DNA of 64,000 nucleotides, taken from the NCBI RefSeq assembly GCF_900101985.1, contig NZ_FNAR01000006.1, positions 84,682-148,681 of the forward strand, written 5' to 3'. The notes below the pieces were generated by a model, which worked only from the letters and a program-made list of their open reading frames with translations, made no database searches and was not told where the DNA came from. Both the position numbers and the translations under genes were made by a program. The DNA is from Bhargavaea beijingensis. Its GTDB lineage: Bacteria > Bacillota > Bacilli > Bacillales_A > Planococcaceae. Below, piece after piece: positions 27,084 through 35,249 of the stretch. Every line of letters starts with the position of its first letter. Position 1 is the stretch's first letter.

Positions 27084-28253
27084 TCAGCGGACGACGAGAA
27101 GGCCAATCCGGTGGTGATCATGCCTGAAGATGACATGTTGGCAAAGCCGCAATTCACCTTCACGATTAAGCACCTCGACGCGGCAGTGGGCCGCATTGAC
27201 CTGGATGGCTTCGTACAATTCCCGCTCATCCGTGACGGTGACGCCATTGACCTTCCGGATTGTCTCGCCCGGAAGAATCCCCATTTTGTCCGCAGGTGAT
27301 TCCGAAAGCACCGCAGCGACGACTACTCCGTCACTTCTCGGTGCCACCGCAAAGTTACCTGTATTCTCCCGCACGGCATTTGTGATGGCGATCACCATCC
27401 GCACAATGAAACCGAGCGCAAGAACCGCCCAGCCTGCCAGCGGCTCCCAGAGCCCCAGGAAAGCAGCTGCCGCGACACCGAGTCCGGTGGCGAAAACCGC
27501 CTTGCCGTAACCGCGATAAACCCGCCCCGGCAGATGCTGCTTGGCAGTGTGCTCAAAACCGATGACCGCCGGGATGAAGACCAAGTAATAAGAAGTCCCG
27601 CCGAGCGTGAACTGCGGCCAATAAGGAAGCATCTCTCCTACGGGCCCTCCCGGCACTGCGAAAAGAAGCGGCAGAAGCCAGAGACGTTTAGTCCGGTAAG
27701 CAGCTCCCTGGAGTCCCCTCGCCGTCTCCAGGAGGAGCGGAGATGCATCCCGGGCGCCATACTTGCGGATCAGAAGCCCTTCTGCAGCCGTGAGCAGGCC
27801 GGCAACCGCCGTGACGGTGACGGCTGTCTCACCCGATATGCCGGTGTAAGTCCAACCGATGACCGGCCAGTCCGTCGCAATTCCGTAGTGTCCAAGCAGC
27901 CAGTAAACAAGTGCTGCAAGGCCGGCAGCGTATATCGGAGCGCCGGACTGGTAGCGGAAAAGAAGCACCGCAACAAGCATGAAGCCGCAGAACAGCACGA
28001 TCCAGCCTTTCGGTACAACAAGCCCCGCCCCAGCAATCAACAGCGACAGGACAAGTGCAATCAGCCATGACTCCTTGAGCAGTGCGCGGAATTCAGTCAG
28101 GCCTTCATGCATTCTCACTCTGAAATGCTTGCGTTCCCGCTTGACTCTCGTATAACCCAACAAGACAGAGAACAACAAAATGATATAAAGCAGCGGGTTC
28201 ATAAAAAATCTTCCCGCGGCATGCAACAATTCGAACAAGATTTCCTCTACCAT
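27084..28253 (-). CDS. minJ: Cell-division topological determinant MinJ (PDZ membrane protein)
   Basis: Polytopic membrane protein with a C-terminal PDZ domain. In Bacillus it bridges DivIVA and MinD to restrict division to midcell. About 389 residues from the ATG at 28253: six to eight membrane helices over residues 1-290, then a PDZ domain (GVVVAAVLSESPADKMGILPGE; key GILPGETI, then KVNGV). It follows ctpB on the same strand and precedes csbA, the B. subtilis order. An upstream extension of 11 residues is possible but has no better ribosome site. Confidence 0.85.
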   Translation of the reverse strand: MVEEILFELLHAAGRFFMNPLLYIILLFSVLLGYTRVKRERKHFRVRMHEGLTEFRALLKESWLIALVLSLLIAGAGLVVPKGWIVLFCGFMLVAVLLFRYQSGAPIYAAGLAALVYWLLGHYGIATDWPVIGWTYTGISGETAVTVTAVAGLLTAAEGLLIRKYGARDASPLLLETARGLQGAAYRTKRLWLLPLLFAVPGGPVGEMLPYWPQFTLGGTSYYLVFIPAVIGFEHTAKQHLPGRVYRGYGKAVFATGLGVAAAAFLGLWEPLAGWAVLALGFIVRMVIAITNAVRENTGNFAVAPRSDGVVVAAVLSESPADKMGILPGETIRKVNGVTVTDERELYEAIQVNAAHCRVEVLNREGELRLCQHVIFRHDHHRIGLLVVR

Positions 28254-28337
28254 CAGACTGTCACCATCCCCGGTTCTAAACCACAATCAAACTTCATTAC
28301 TTCATTCTATCAAACCCGGGGTAGGATGAGAATGATT

Positions 28338-29771
28338 TTAGTTGCCGGACTTCAATACATGTTTCATATAGCTCACGGCGAGCTGCAGCTGATCATCGTT
28401 TTTTTCGTCCGACTTGTAGTCAATCACTTTTTGTCGGAGTGCCCGGAAGAACGCGTCATCCATGGCTCCGCCGGGATTCAGCTTCTCATGGTCCCTGAAC
28501 TGCTCGACCGCCTTTAGTGTCGTCTCATCGTAATAGCCGTCCTCACGTGTCACATCATAGCCCAATGCTGCCAGTACCCGCTGGGCATATCCCACGTCTT
28601 CCCCGTAGTCGCCGGGTTGATAGTTGCCCTCTACCGGCATGACTGGCAGCCCGTAAAGCGATTGCTGCCCCGATTCAAGATCCGGCTTGATTCCCTTGCC
28701 GTGGATCCATTCTCCGGACGGGGTCAGCCATTTGTGCGTCGAAAGCTTCATCTCGCCTCCGTTGGATAGCGGCCATGTTTCCTGCACGGTTCCCTTGCCG
28801 AAGCTGACTGTGCCTACGATAAACGCCCGCCCATTGTCCTGAAGTGCTCCGCTCAGTACTTCACTGGCGGAAGCACTTCCTTTGTCCTGCAGAAGAACCG
28901 CTTTCATCAGGCGCATCGCTTTCGCGTACTCTTCGTCTTCAGGAGCTTCGGAGCGGACCGGCTCCTTGACCCCGTCCGCGTCCTGCATAAAGGCGAAAAC
29001 CGTCCCCTCCCTAAGAAGGCTGCCTGCAATCTTGGAGACGCTGAACAAGTAGCCGCCGGGATTGCCGCGCACATCGATGATGAGCCCATCCGCTCCCTCG
29101 CTGATCAGTTTCTTTGTATGCGCCTCCCACTCACCGGCTGTTTCCTCACCGAACATCGAGATGGATACGACACCGAGCTGATAGCCGTCTTTCTCGATCA
29201 TCCTGCTGTCCACCGTTTTGACCGGTATCGCGCTTCTTTTCATCGCGATTTCGAGGTGCCTGTCCTCATCCGGCCGAAAAATGGTCAGCGTGATATCCGA
29301 CCCTTCCGAGCCTTTGATCAGTGAAAGCAGTTCTTTCATCGTCTTACCGTCCACACGCTCACCGTCGACACGGACAATCTCATCGTACGGCAGTATGCCG
29401 GCTTTTTCTGCAGGCGAGTTGCGGACCGGAGCCACGATGATAAAGCGCCCCCTGGATTCCGTTATTTCCGCCCCGATTCCGACACGCTCGTCCGATAGCG
29501 ATTCCTCATGGGCCGCGGCCTCCTCTTCGGTCAAGTATGTACTGTACGGATCGTTCAGCACATCGGCCATCCCTCTCATGGCCCCCTCGACCAGCTCATC
29601 CCCGCCGACACGATGGACCGCTTTTTCCAAAATCAGGTCATACGCCTCATCAATCGGCTTTTTGCCGCTGACAGATTCGGCCGATTCGCCTTTTCCGTTC
29701 TGGACAAAGTAGAAGATTCCGCCCGCTGCCGCGCAGACCGCCACAAACATTAAAAATCGGCTCATGCGCAT
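28338..29771 (-). CDS. ctpB: S41 family C-terminal processing peptidase CtpB
   Basis: Exported serine protease of 477 residues from the ATG at 29771, which has GGAGGAGGG 7 bases upstream. It has an N-terminal membrane anchor (about 4-22), a PDZ domain (RNSPAEKAGILPYDEIVRVDG), the S41 protease domain with the Ser/Lys pair in GSASASEVL and FGKGTVQ, and a C-terminal peptidoglycan-binding domain (YAQRVLAALGYDVTREDGYYDE region). In B. subtilis CtpB cleaves SpoIVFA/BofA-type targets during sporulation signalling and acts on other exported proteins. Context: between the TlpA-like gene and minJ. Confidence 0.92.
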   Translation of the reverse strand: MRMSRFLMFVAVCAAAGGIFYFVQNGKGESAESVSGKKPIDEAYDLILEKAVHRVGGDELVEGAMRGMADVLNDPYSTYLTEEEAAAHEESLSDERVGIGAEITESRGRFIIVAPVRNSPAEKAGILPYDEIVRVDGERVDGKTMKELLSLIKGSEGSDITLTIFRPDEDRHLEIAMKRSAIPVKTVDSRMIEKDGYQLGVVSISMFGEETAGEWEAHTKKLISEGADGLIIDVRGNPGGYLFSVSKIAGSLLREGTVFAFMQDADGVKEPVRSEAPEDEEYAKAMRLMKAVLLQDKGSASASEVLSGALQDNGRAFIVGTVSFGKGTVQETWPLSNGGEMKLSTHKWLTPSGEWIHGKGIKPDLESGQQSLYGLPVMPVEGNYQPGDYGEDVGYAQRVLAALGYDVTREDGYYDETTLKAVEQFRDHEKLNPGGAMDDAFFRALRQKVIDYKSDEKNDDQLQLAVSYMKHVLKSGN

Positions 29772-29873
29772 CTGACATCCCTCCTCCGTCCAAGTGTATG
29801 AACAGAGCGGGAAGCATACGACACGCATGGCCGATTTTTATATTTCGGCAACTCCGGGATTGCCGGACTTTAT

Positions 29874-29930
29874 TTAACACCCAAGGGTCTCTTCTTAACA
29901 CTCAAAGCAGTTTTCTTAACACTCGTCCAT
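29874..29930. repeat. Three-unit 21-bp tandem repeat (TTAACACYC core)
   Basis: The core TTAACACCC/TTAACACTC begins at 29874, 29895 and 29916, each exactly 21 bases apart; the bases between are partly conserved. The minus-strand form is GAGTGTTAAG. The array sits between the tlpA-like stop codon and ctpB, starting 14 bases after the stop. Confidence 0.75.
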
Positions 29931-29937
29931 GCCCGGC

Positions 29938-30567
29938 TTAGTCGATACTGCCAGTCAGGTTCCTCATCATCTCGGCGTCCATCGGCCCGCGAACCACATG
30001 GCGTATGATGCCGGACGTATCGATGATGTAGGTAGTCGGAATCGTGATGACCCGGTAAACGTCCATCTGCTCACCTTCCGTATCCAGAGGGATCGGGAAT
30101 GACAGTCCGAATTCATCCACAAATGCCTGGATGTTTTCCATCACCGTTTCCTTGTCGCCGCGCTCAGATGTCGACAAGTTGACCGCAATAACCCGGACAC
30201 CGGCCTTTTCTGCCTCCTTTTCATAGTACTCCTGCATATGCGGCATTTCCGCACGGCAGGGGCCGCACCAGGATGCCCAGAAATTCAGGATCACTTTCTC
30301 GCCACGGAGATCCGATAGGGTCAGTTTTTCCCCATCAAGCGTCTCAAGGGTAAAATCCGGTGCCGCCTCCCCTTTTGCAATCCCCTCACCGGGCATAGCA
30401 CCGGTACCGCTATCTGCTTCTTCCTGTGTTTCCGATTGGGTCAATTCCCGCTCCAGCTGCTTTTTCTGCCCGCTAAAGCCGTCATTCGCTGTGTTTTTCA
30501 GCATGATACCGACCATCGCCGCGATCACGGCGAGGGCAATGATTGATCCGAACCACTTTTTGTTCAT
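29938..30567 (-). CDS. TlpA/ResA-like membrane-anchored thiol-disulfide oxidoreductase
   Basis: Extracytoplasmic thioredoxin of 209 residues with an uncleaved N-terminal anchor (about 5-23), a charged linker and an AhpC/TSA-type thioredoxin fold with the redox motif WASWCGPCRAE and the cis-Pro segment ITIPTTYIID. Family members (ResA, StoA) reduce disulfides of apocytochrome c or sporulation proteins. It overlaps the upstream Lgt-like membrane gene by 4 bases (ATGA). A cytochrome c551 gene lies 4 kb away, so a role in cytochrome maturation is possible but not shown. Confidence 0.88.
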   Translation of the reverse strand: MNKKWFGSIIALAVIAAMVGIMLKNTANDGFSGQKKQLERELTQSETQEEADSGTGAMPGEGIAKGEAAPDFTLETLDGEKLTLSDLRGEKVILNFWASWCGPCRAEMPHMQEYYEKEAEKAGVRVIAVNLSTSERGDKETVMENIQAFVDEFGLSFPIPLDTEGEQMDVYRVITIPTTYIIDTSGIIRHVVRGPMDAEMMRNLTGSID

Positions 30568-31187
30568 TGGTCGTTAAGCCTCCTGCCTGCCGATAAAAAG
30601 ATGAGATGAGAAAGACCGAAAATAACGGTCGAAACAAACGGCAACCCGCCGAACCCCTCAGGTTGGACAGCCGCGACCATGAAGTGGACTGCCACAAACA
30701 GGGCGGCCAACTGCCGCTGCCATAGAATAGAGCTGGCCGCACGGAACACAGTCAGGATGAGCAAAGCCCCGAACAAGGCTATGGTCACCGTCTCCGCTAT
30801 GGGGCCATTCCTGTTCATCAACGCCATCATGATCTGGTAAACGCTTTGGACAGCAATCGCAGCCATCAGAACGGCAGGCGTACCGGCCGCACCTTTTCTC
30901 CAAATAAAGAAAAGAGCTGCCAGAAGACCTGCCAAAGCACCCGTCAGGCCACCGTTGTAGTAAAGGAGGGACAGTGGCGCTTTCAGGAAGTTGCCGAAGT
31001 CGGTCAGAACGTAGCTGCCTTTCCAGATCAATACAAAATAAAACGCTGCATCTCCGTACAGCCCGCCCAGTCTGCTGCCAAACCGTACCCGGATAAGAAT
31101 ATAGGCGGCAATCAATGCGACGAGCGCCGAAAGCTGGGAGGAGGGCACAGATAATTTAAAGAGGGTGATGGCTTCTGTAACTTGCAT
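30564..31187 (-). CDS. Lgt-like polytopic membrane protein of unknown function
   Basis: A 207-residue protein with six or seven hydrophobic segments. The motif YYNGGLTGALAG resembles the HGGLIG signature of prolipoprotein diacylglyceryl transferase (Lgt), but the His is Asn, and the protein is shorter and lacks the other Lgt hallmarks, so I do not call it Lgt. It contains no cysteine, so it cannot pass electrons by thiols to the TlpA-like protein with which it is translationally coupled. Start ATG at 31187 with GGAGG 7 bases upstream; the frame stays open further upstream without homology. Confidence 0.75.
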   Translation of the reverse strand: MQVTEAITLFKLSVPSSQLSALVALIAAYILIRVRFGSRLGGLYGDAAFYFVLIWKGSYVLTDFGNFLKAPLSLLYYNGGLTGALAGLLAALFFIWRKGAAGTPAVLMAAIAVQSVYQIMMALMNRNGPIAETVTIALFGALLILTVFRAASSILWQRQLAALFVAVHFMVAAVQPEGFGGLPFVSTVIFGLSHLIFLSAGRRLNDQ

Positions 31188-31305
31188 AGGAGTGCCTCCG
31201 TTACAAATGTTTTCAATTACAAGAGTAGAGGATGGCGCGCCTGCCCGTCCACTCTCCGGCACAGCCCGGATAGGAATCATGTCCATTCTATGACACGGCA
31301 AATCA

Positions 31306-31332
31306 AAAATCCCGCCTTTTATAAGGCGGGAT
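31306..31332 (-). terminator. Terminator after the M23 peptidase gene
   Basis: Minus strand TCCCGCCTT-ATA-AAGGCGGGA followed by TTTTTG, 12 bases past the stop codon. Confidence 0.8.
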
Positions 31333-31343
31333 GGAAATTCTGC

Positions 31344-32708
31344 TTATAGAGGTACGTAGAGCATCGGGTTGACCGGGTTGCCAAAATTACCGATGTGGAC
31401 TTCAAAGTGAAGGTGAGGGCCGCTCGACCGTCCAGTCGAACCCATCCGGCCAATCTGCTGTCCTTTGCTGACTTGGGCCCCTTGGCTTGTGCCGATTGCC
31501 GACAGGTGGCCATAGACCGTGGTCATCGTCTTGCCGTTAACAGAGTGGGTGATCATGATGTAGTTTCCGAGCGTAGGGTGGCTGCCCGCTCTTGAAACGA
31601 TCCCGTTGCCCGCTGCCACGATCGGTGTGCCTGTCGCGTTGGCGATATCGACACCTTGGTGGTTGGAAGATGCCCAGCTCAGGTCGCGGGGGCCGAATGT
31701 CGAAGTGATCCGCCCTGCTGCCGGACGCGTCCAAGTGCCGCCGGATACAGCAGGCGCCGGTGCGCTAGTGTGTGCGACCGTGTTGCCGGCAGATGCCGGT
31801 TTTGATGAGGTCGCTGCCTTGCGATTCGATTCGGCCTGCTCCGAAGCAGCCGCTGCAGCAGCTTGCTTGCGGGCTTCGGCTTCCTTGCGCTTGCGCTCTT
31901 CCTCAGCCTTGCGTGCAATTACAGCAATCCGCTCCTGTTCAGCAACGATTTGCTGTTTGAGTTCATCGCTCATTTCATGAGCTTCGGAGTACTCGGTCTC
32001 CAAGCTTGCTTGTTCTTTCTCCAGGCGTTGCTGTTCGGCTTCCAGCTGCTCGACGAGACCGTTCAGATCTTTTTTCTGCCGGTCGAGTTCCGCTTTTGCT
32101 GCCTCAAGTTTTTTCTTATTTTCTTCCTGGGTGGCCAATTTGCTTTCAACTTGGTTTTTCTGATCCTCAAGCGTAGCCTTGTCCGCCTTTTGTTCGGCAA
32201 TGATCTGGCGGTCCGCTTCTCTCAGCGTATTGACGGCAGATACCCGGTCAATAAACTCGGAAAAGCTATTTGCCCCCAGAAGGACATCGACGTAGCTGGC
32301 AGAACCGCCGGTGACCTGCATGGCACGTACGCGGTCGCGCAACAGTGCATCACGGTCTGCGATCTTCTGTTCAAGCTCCTTGATGGAGGCACGGAGGGCT
32401 TCAATCTCGGCTTTTGTCGTCTGGATTTCTTGCTCGAGCTTGGCGATTTCATTTTGCTTCGTCTCGATTTTACCGTGCAGGTCCCTGATTTGGGCGAGAA
32501 GCTTGTCCTTCTTCTCGGAGTTCGCCTTGATGGTTGAGGACTTCTCCTGGATTCCGCGATTCAGTTCGTTTTTCTTTTGTTCGATCTGTTGTTGCTGATT
32601 CTGAAGATCATCGAGCTTGCTTGCCGACACACCGGTCGTGCCGACTCCAAAACTCAGTGCCATCGTGGCGACCACGGTGGCAATCAGTGGCTTAGACTGC
32701 TTCAACAT
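31344..32708 (-). CDS. Secreted coiled-coil M23 (LytM) peptidoglycan hydrolase, EnvC/CwlO-like
   Basis: A 454-residue exported murein hydrolase. Signal peptide about 1-29 (SVSA or TGVSA end), a long coiled coil about 30-265 rich in Gln/Glu/Lys with a CwlO-like insert (VDVLLGANSFSEFIDRV), an Ala/Ser/Pro linker, then an M23 domain with zinc-ligand motifs SSNHQGVDIA and HLHFEVHIG. It directly follows ftsX. In B. subtilis FtsEX activates CwlO through its coiled coil; here the adjacent enzyme has an M23 rather than NlpC/P60 catalytic domain but the same layout, so FtsX-controlled activation is inferred. Confidence 0.9.
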   Translation of the reverse strand: MLKQSKPLIATVVATMALSFGVGTTGVSASKLDDLQNQQQQIEQKKNELNRGIQEKSSTIKANSEKKDKLLAQIRDLHGKIETKQNEIAKLEQEIQTTKAEIEALRASIKELEQKIADRDALLRDRVRAMQVTGGSASYVDVLLGANSFSEFIDRVSAVNTLREADRQIIAEQKADKATLEDQKNQVESKLATQEENKKKLEAAKAELDRQKKDLNGLVEQLEAEQQRLEKEQASLETEYSEAHEMSDELKQQIVAEQERIAVIARKAEEERKRKEAEARKQAAAAAASEQAESNRKAATSSKPASAGNTVAHTSAPAPAVSGGTWTRPAAGRITSTFGPRDLSWASSNHQGVDIANATGTPIVAAGNGIVSRAGSHPTLGNYIMITHSVNGKTMTTVYGHLSAIGTSQGAQVSKGQQIGRMGSTGRSSGPHLHFEVHIGNFGNPVNPMLYVPL

Positions 32709-32765
32709 TCATTTCCCCTTTCAGGACACTGCAATTCTTTCTGTTTTCACATTTCCCAAGATTCA

Positions 32766-33656
32766 TTATACTTTCAGGAACTTGCGCACCGACATGAAAC
32801 TGCCCCATATTCCGATGAATACCCCTATAAAGAACAGGATGCCGATTACAACATATAGGAACGGTGTGGGCGCCAGGATCTGGATCATTTCTCCCCTGAG
32901 CCGGGGCTCCGCATAGTCATAGAACTTCAGATAACCGAATACGACGGCCAGGATCGGGATGATCGAACCGAGAATCCCCATCCAGATCCCTTCCAGGACA
33001 AACGGGATTCTGACAAAGCTGTTGGAAGCTCCAACCAGCTTCATGATTCCGATTTCGGTCTTTCTCGCCACAATCGTGATGCGGATTGTGTTGGAAATCA
33101 GGAACATCGCAGTAAAGAGAAGGGCAAGGATCAGAACCAGGCCGGCGTTACGCCCAAAGTTCAGGAAATCAAACAGTTTTTCAACTTTGCCTTCCCCGTA
33201 GACCACTTCATAAGTGTTTGGGTACTCATCAATCGTCCGGGCGACTTTCGCCGTCTGTTGCGGATCTGATGCTTTCACGTAAAATGCCTCACGGAGCGGG
33301 TTGCTCTGTTCGTAAAGCTTCAGATCCTCACCGAAGTCCCGGATCATCTGGTCCAGCTCCTGGTCGCGGGTCGAGTAAATGACTTCCGCGACGCCCGGCG
33401 TCTCACTGATCTGATCTTCCAGAGCTTTTGTCGAGGCTTCGTCTGCCGCAAGTTCGACATAAACCTTCATTTCGACGTCATGTTCCAGGTCATCCGCGAT
33501 TTTGTTCAGATTCAGCATGATGGCCACGAACACGCCGACGAGAAGCAGCGTGACTGTCACCGCGCTGACCGATGCGAAGGTCATCCATCCGTTCCGGCCG
33601 AGCGATTTGAAACTTTCACGGAAGTGGCGGCGGAGGGTACTAAATTTCATAGCCAT
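32766..33656 (-). CDS. ftsX: Cell division ABC transporter permease FtsX
   Basis: Membrane subunit of FtsEX, 296 residues: cytoplasmic N-terminus (FSTLRRHFRESFKSLGRNGWM), first helix about 23-45, an extracellular loop to about 170, and three more helices with the FtsX signature LISNTIRITIVARKTEIGIMKLVGAS (key: RKTEIGIMKLVGA). FtsEX converts ATP hydrolysis into activation of a wall hydrolase rather than transport. The start overlaps the end of ftsE by 17 bases, behind GGAAGGGG. Confidence 0.95.
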   Translation of the reverse strand: MAMKFSTLRRHFRESFKSLGRNGWMTFASVSAVTVTLLLVGVFVAIMLNLNKIADDLEHDVEMKVYVELAADEASTKALEDQISETPGVAEVIYSTRDQELDQMIRDFGEDLKLYEQSNPLREAFYVKASDPQQTAKVARTIDEYPNTYEVVYGEGKVEKLFDFLNFGRNAGLVLILALLFTAMFLISNTIRITIVARKTEIGIMKLVGASNSFVRIPFVLEGIWMGILGSIIPILAVVFGYLKFYDYAEPRLRGEMIQILAPTPFLYVVIGILFFIGVFIGIWGSFMSVRKFLKV

Positions 33657-34329
33657 ATGCCCCTTCCGCTTCGTCGCGGACGATCAGACCGCCCTCAATG
33701 GCGATGACCCGGTGTCTGATCCGGTTGACGATATCCTTGTTATGGGTTGCCATGACGATGGTTGTCCCCAATTGTTCATTGATGTCCCTAAATACATTCA
33801 TGATCCCCCAGGAGGTTTCGGGATCCAGGTTCCCTGTCGGCTCATCGGCGATGACCACTTTGGGACGGTTGACGATTGAGCGCGCGATGGAGACCCGTTG
33901 CTGCTCTCCTCCCGACAGTTCCGTCGGAAGCATGCGGGATTTTGACTTCAGCCCGACCAGGTCAAGCACTTCTGTCACCCGGTCCCGTATGGTATCAGCC
34001 GGTGCCTCGATCACTTCCATCGCAAAAGCGACATTTTCAAATACCGTCAGTTTGGGGAGCAATTTAAAATCTTGGAAAACAACACCGATTTTCCTCCGGA
34101 TGTACGGAACCTCTCTGTTCTTCAGAGTAGCCAAGTTGGTCCCGTCGACATATATTTCTCCAGATGTCGGTTTTTCCTCACGATACATCATCTTGATGAA
34201 TGTCGATTTCCCTGCACCGCTCGGTCCGACGACATAAACAAACTCGCCAGGCGAGATGCTGACATTCAGTCCGTTTGCTGCTACGACACCATTCGCATAT
34301 TTCTTGTAAACGTCTTTCATTTTAATCAT
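33640..34329 (-). CDS. ftsE: Cell division ATP-binding protein FtsE
   Basis: Cytoplasmic ATPase of FtsEX, 229 residues, with Walker A GPSGAGKST, signature LSGGEQQR, Walker B VIADEPTGNLDPET and H-loop ATHNKD. First gene of the ftsE-ftsX-M23 operon. A TATAAT -10 box lies about 50 bases upstream. The gap 34330-34560 above it is AT-rich and holds this promoter region only. Confidence 0.96.
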   Translation of the reverse strand: MIKMKDVYKKYANGVVAANGLNVSISPGEFVYVVGPSGAGKSTFIKMMYREEKPTSGEIYVDGTNLATLKNREVPYIRRKIGVVFQDFKLLPKLTVFENVAFAMEVIEAPADTIRDRVTEVLDLVGLKSKSRMLPTELSGGEQQRVSIARSIVNRPKVVIADEPTGNLDPETSWGIMNVFRDINEQLGTTIVMATHNKDIVNRIRHRVIAIEGGLIVRDEAEGAYGYEI

Positions 34330-34560
34330 AAAAAAATCACCTTACGCCCTAAACACGGGCCAAAATTTTGCGGCACGCTCATTATAACACTATAAAACTC
34401 TTATATTATTACAAGTATATTTCATTTTGACTACAGAAATCATTGATACAAGTGGATTCTTGACGCTTGACAGGAGAAAAGGGCAGATAATGGGGAAATG
34501 GATAAAATCAGAATATTAACAGAACATACACTTCACTTGTAGGAATGGACGAGAACAATA

Positions 34561-34596
34561 AAAAAGACCGTTTTCCCGGATAGTCCGGGAAAACGG
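34561..34596 (-). terminator. Strong terminator after cccB
   Basis: Perfect 13-bp stem (CCGTTTTCCCGGA with its complement), 3-base loop, then TTTTTT on the minus strand. Confidence 0.9.
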
Positions 34597-34605
34597 CAAC
34601 ATGCA

Positions 34606-34974
34606 TTATTTCTTTTCGGAGAGCCACTTAGCGACAGCGTCCAATTCTTCGCCTTGGACGAGTCCGGCAGGCATAGCACCTTTACCATTTTCGATGATAT
34701 CGTGAATCTCATCTTCCGAAAGGCGGGAGCCGACATCATTTAGTGCCGGGAAGTTCCCTTGGCCTTCAAGGTTTTCACCGTGGCAGGAAATACATTTTTG
34801 CTGGACGACCTGTTCAGGGTCGACGCCCGATGCGCTTTCTCCTCCGGATTGTTCTGTGGCTGTGTTGTCTTTGCCTGTATCAGTTGCGTCGTCGGCTGTG
34901 TCATTTCCGCCGCCTCCGCAGGCACCCAGAATGAGTGCAGAACCGAACAGCATTGCCAAGAGTTTCTTTTTCAT
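34606..34974 (-). CDS. cccB: Cytochrome c551, membrane lipoprotein (CccB)
   Basis: Small lipid-anchored c-type cytochrome, 122 residues from the ATG at 34974 with GGAGGG 8 bases upstream. Lipobox ILGACGG (Cys about 19), an Asp/Thr/Ser-rich linker, then a heme-binding CISCH and the distal Met in GAMPAG. It carries electrons on the outer face of the membrane. B. subtilis cccB lies in the same neighbourhood, between ftsE and prfB. Confidence 0.93.
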   Translation of the reverse strand: MKKKLLAMLFGSALILGACGGGGNDTADDATDTGKDNTATEQSGGESASGVDPEQVVQQKCISCHGENLEGQGNFPALNDVGSRLSEDEIHDIIENGKGAMPAGLVQGEELDAVAKWLSEKK

Positions 34975-35182
34975 TCTCTGATCCCTCCAGTTTCGACATG
35001 TGTTCTCCATTAGTATACCAAACCGTCCTGTTTTCAAACATGAAAGGCCGGTCCTTCTCGGATTTTCGTGACAAAGGGATGAATTCGGAGGAATTAATTG
35101 TGCTTTAATCAATCAGAAAGACTCAGAGTTCATCATTCGGTGTAATAACAATCAGCCGCTATAGCCGCCAAACAGGCATAAA

Positions 35183-35226
35183 CAAAAAAACGGAGGCGGC
35201 ACCGAAATGGTGCGCCTCCGATTTTT
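35183..35226. terminator. Terminator after prfB
   Basis: CGGAGGCGGCACC and GGTGCGCCTCCG form a stem with one bulge; T run on the minus strand past the prfB stop. The rest of 34975-35249 holds the cccB upstream region and no gene that I can see. Confidence 0.75.
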
Positions 35227-35249
35227 CAGATGCAACCCCCTGAGGTTTT

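Noticed and set aside
30564..31187. Functional Lgt
   Set aside because: Too short, the signature His is Asn, and other Lgt motifs are missing.
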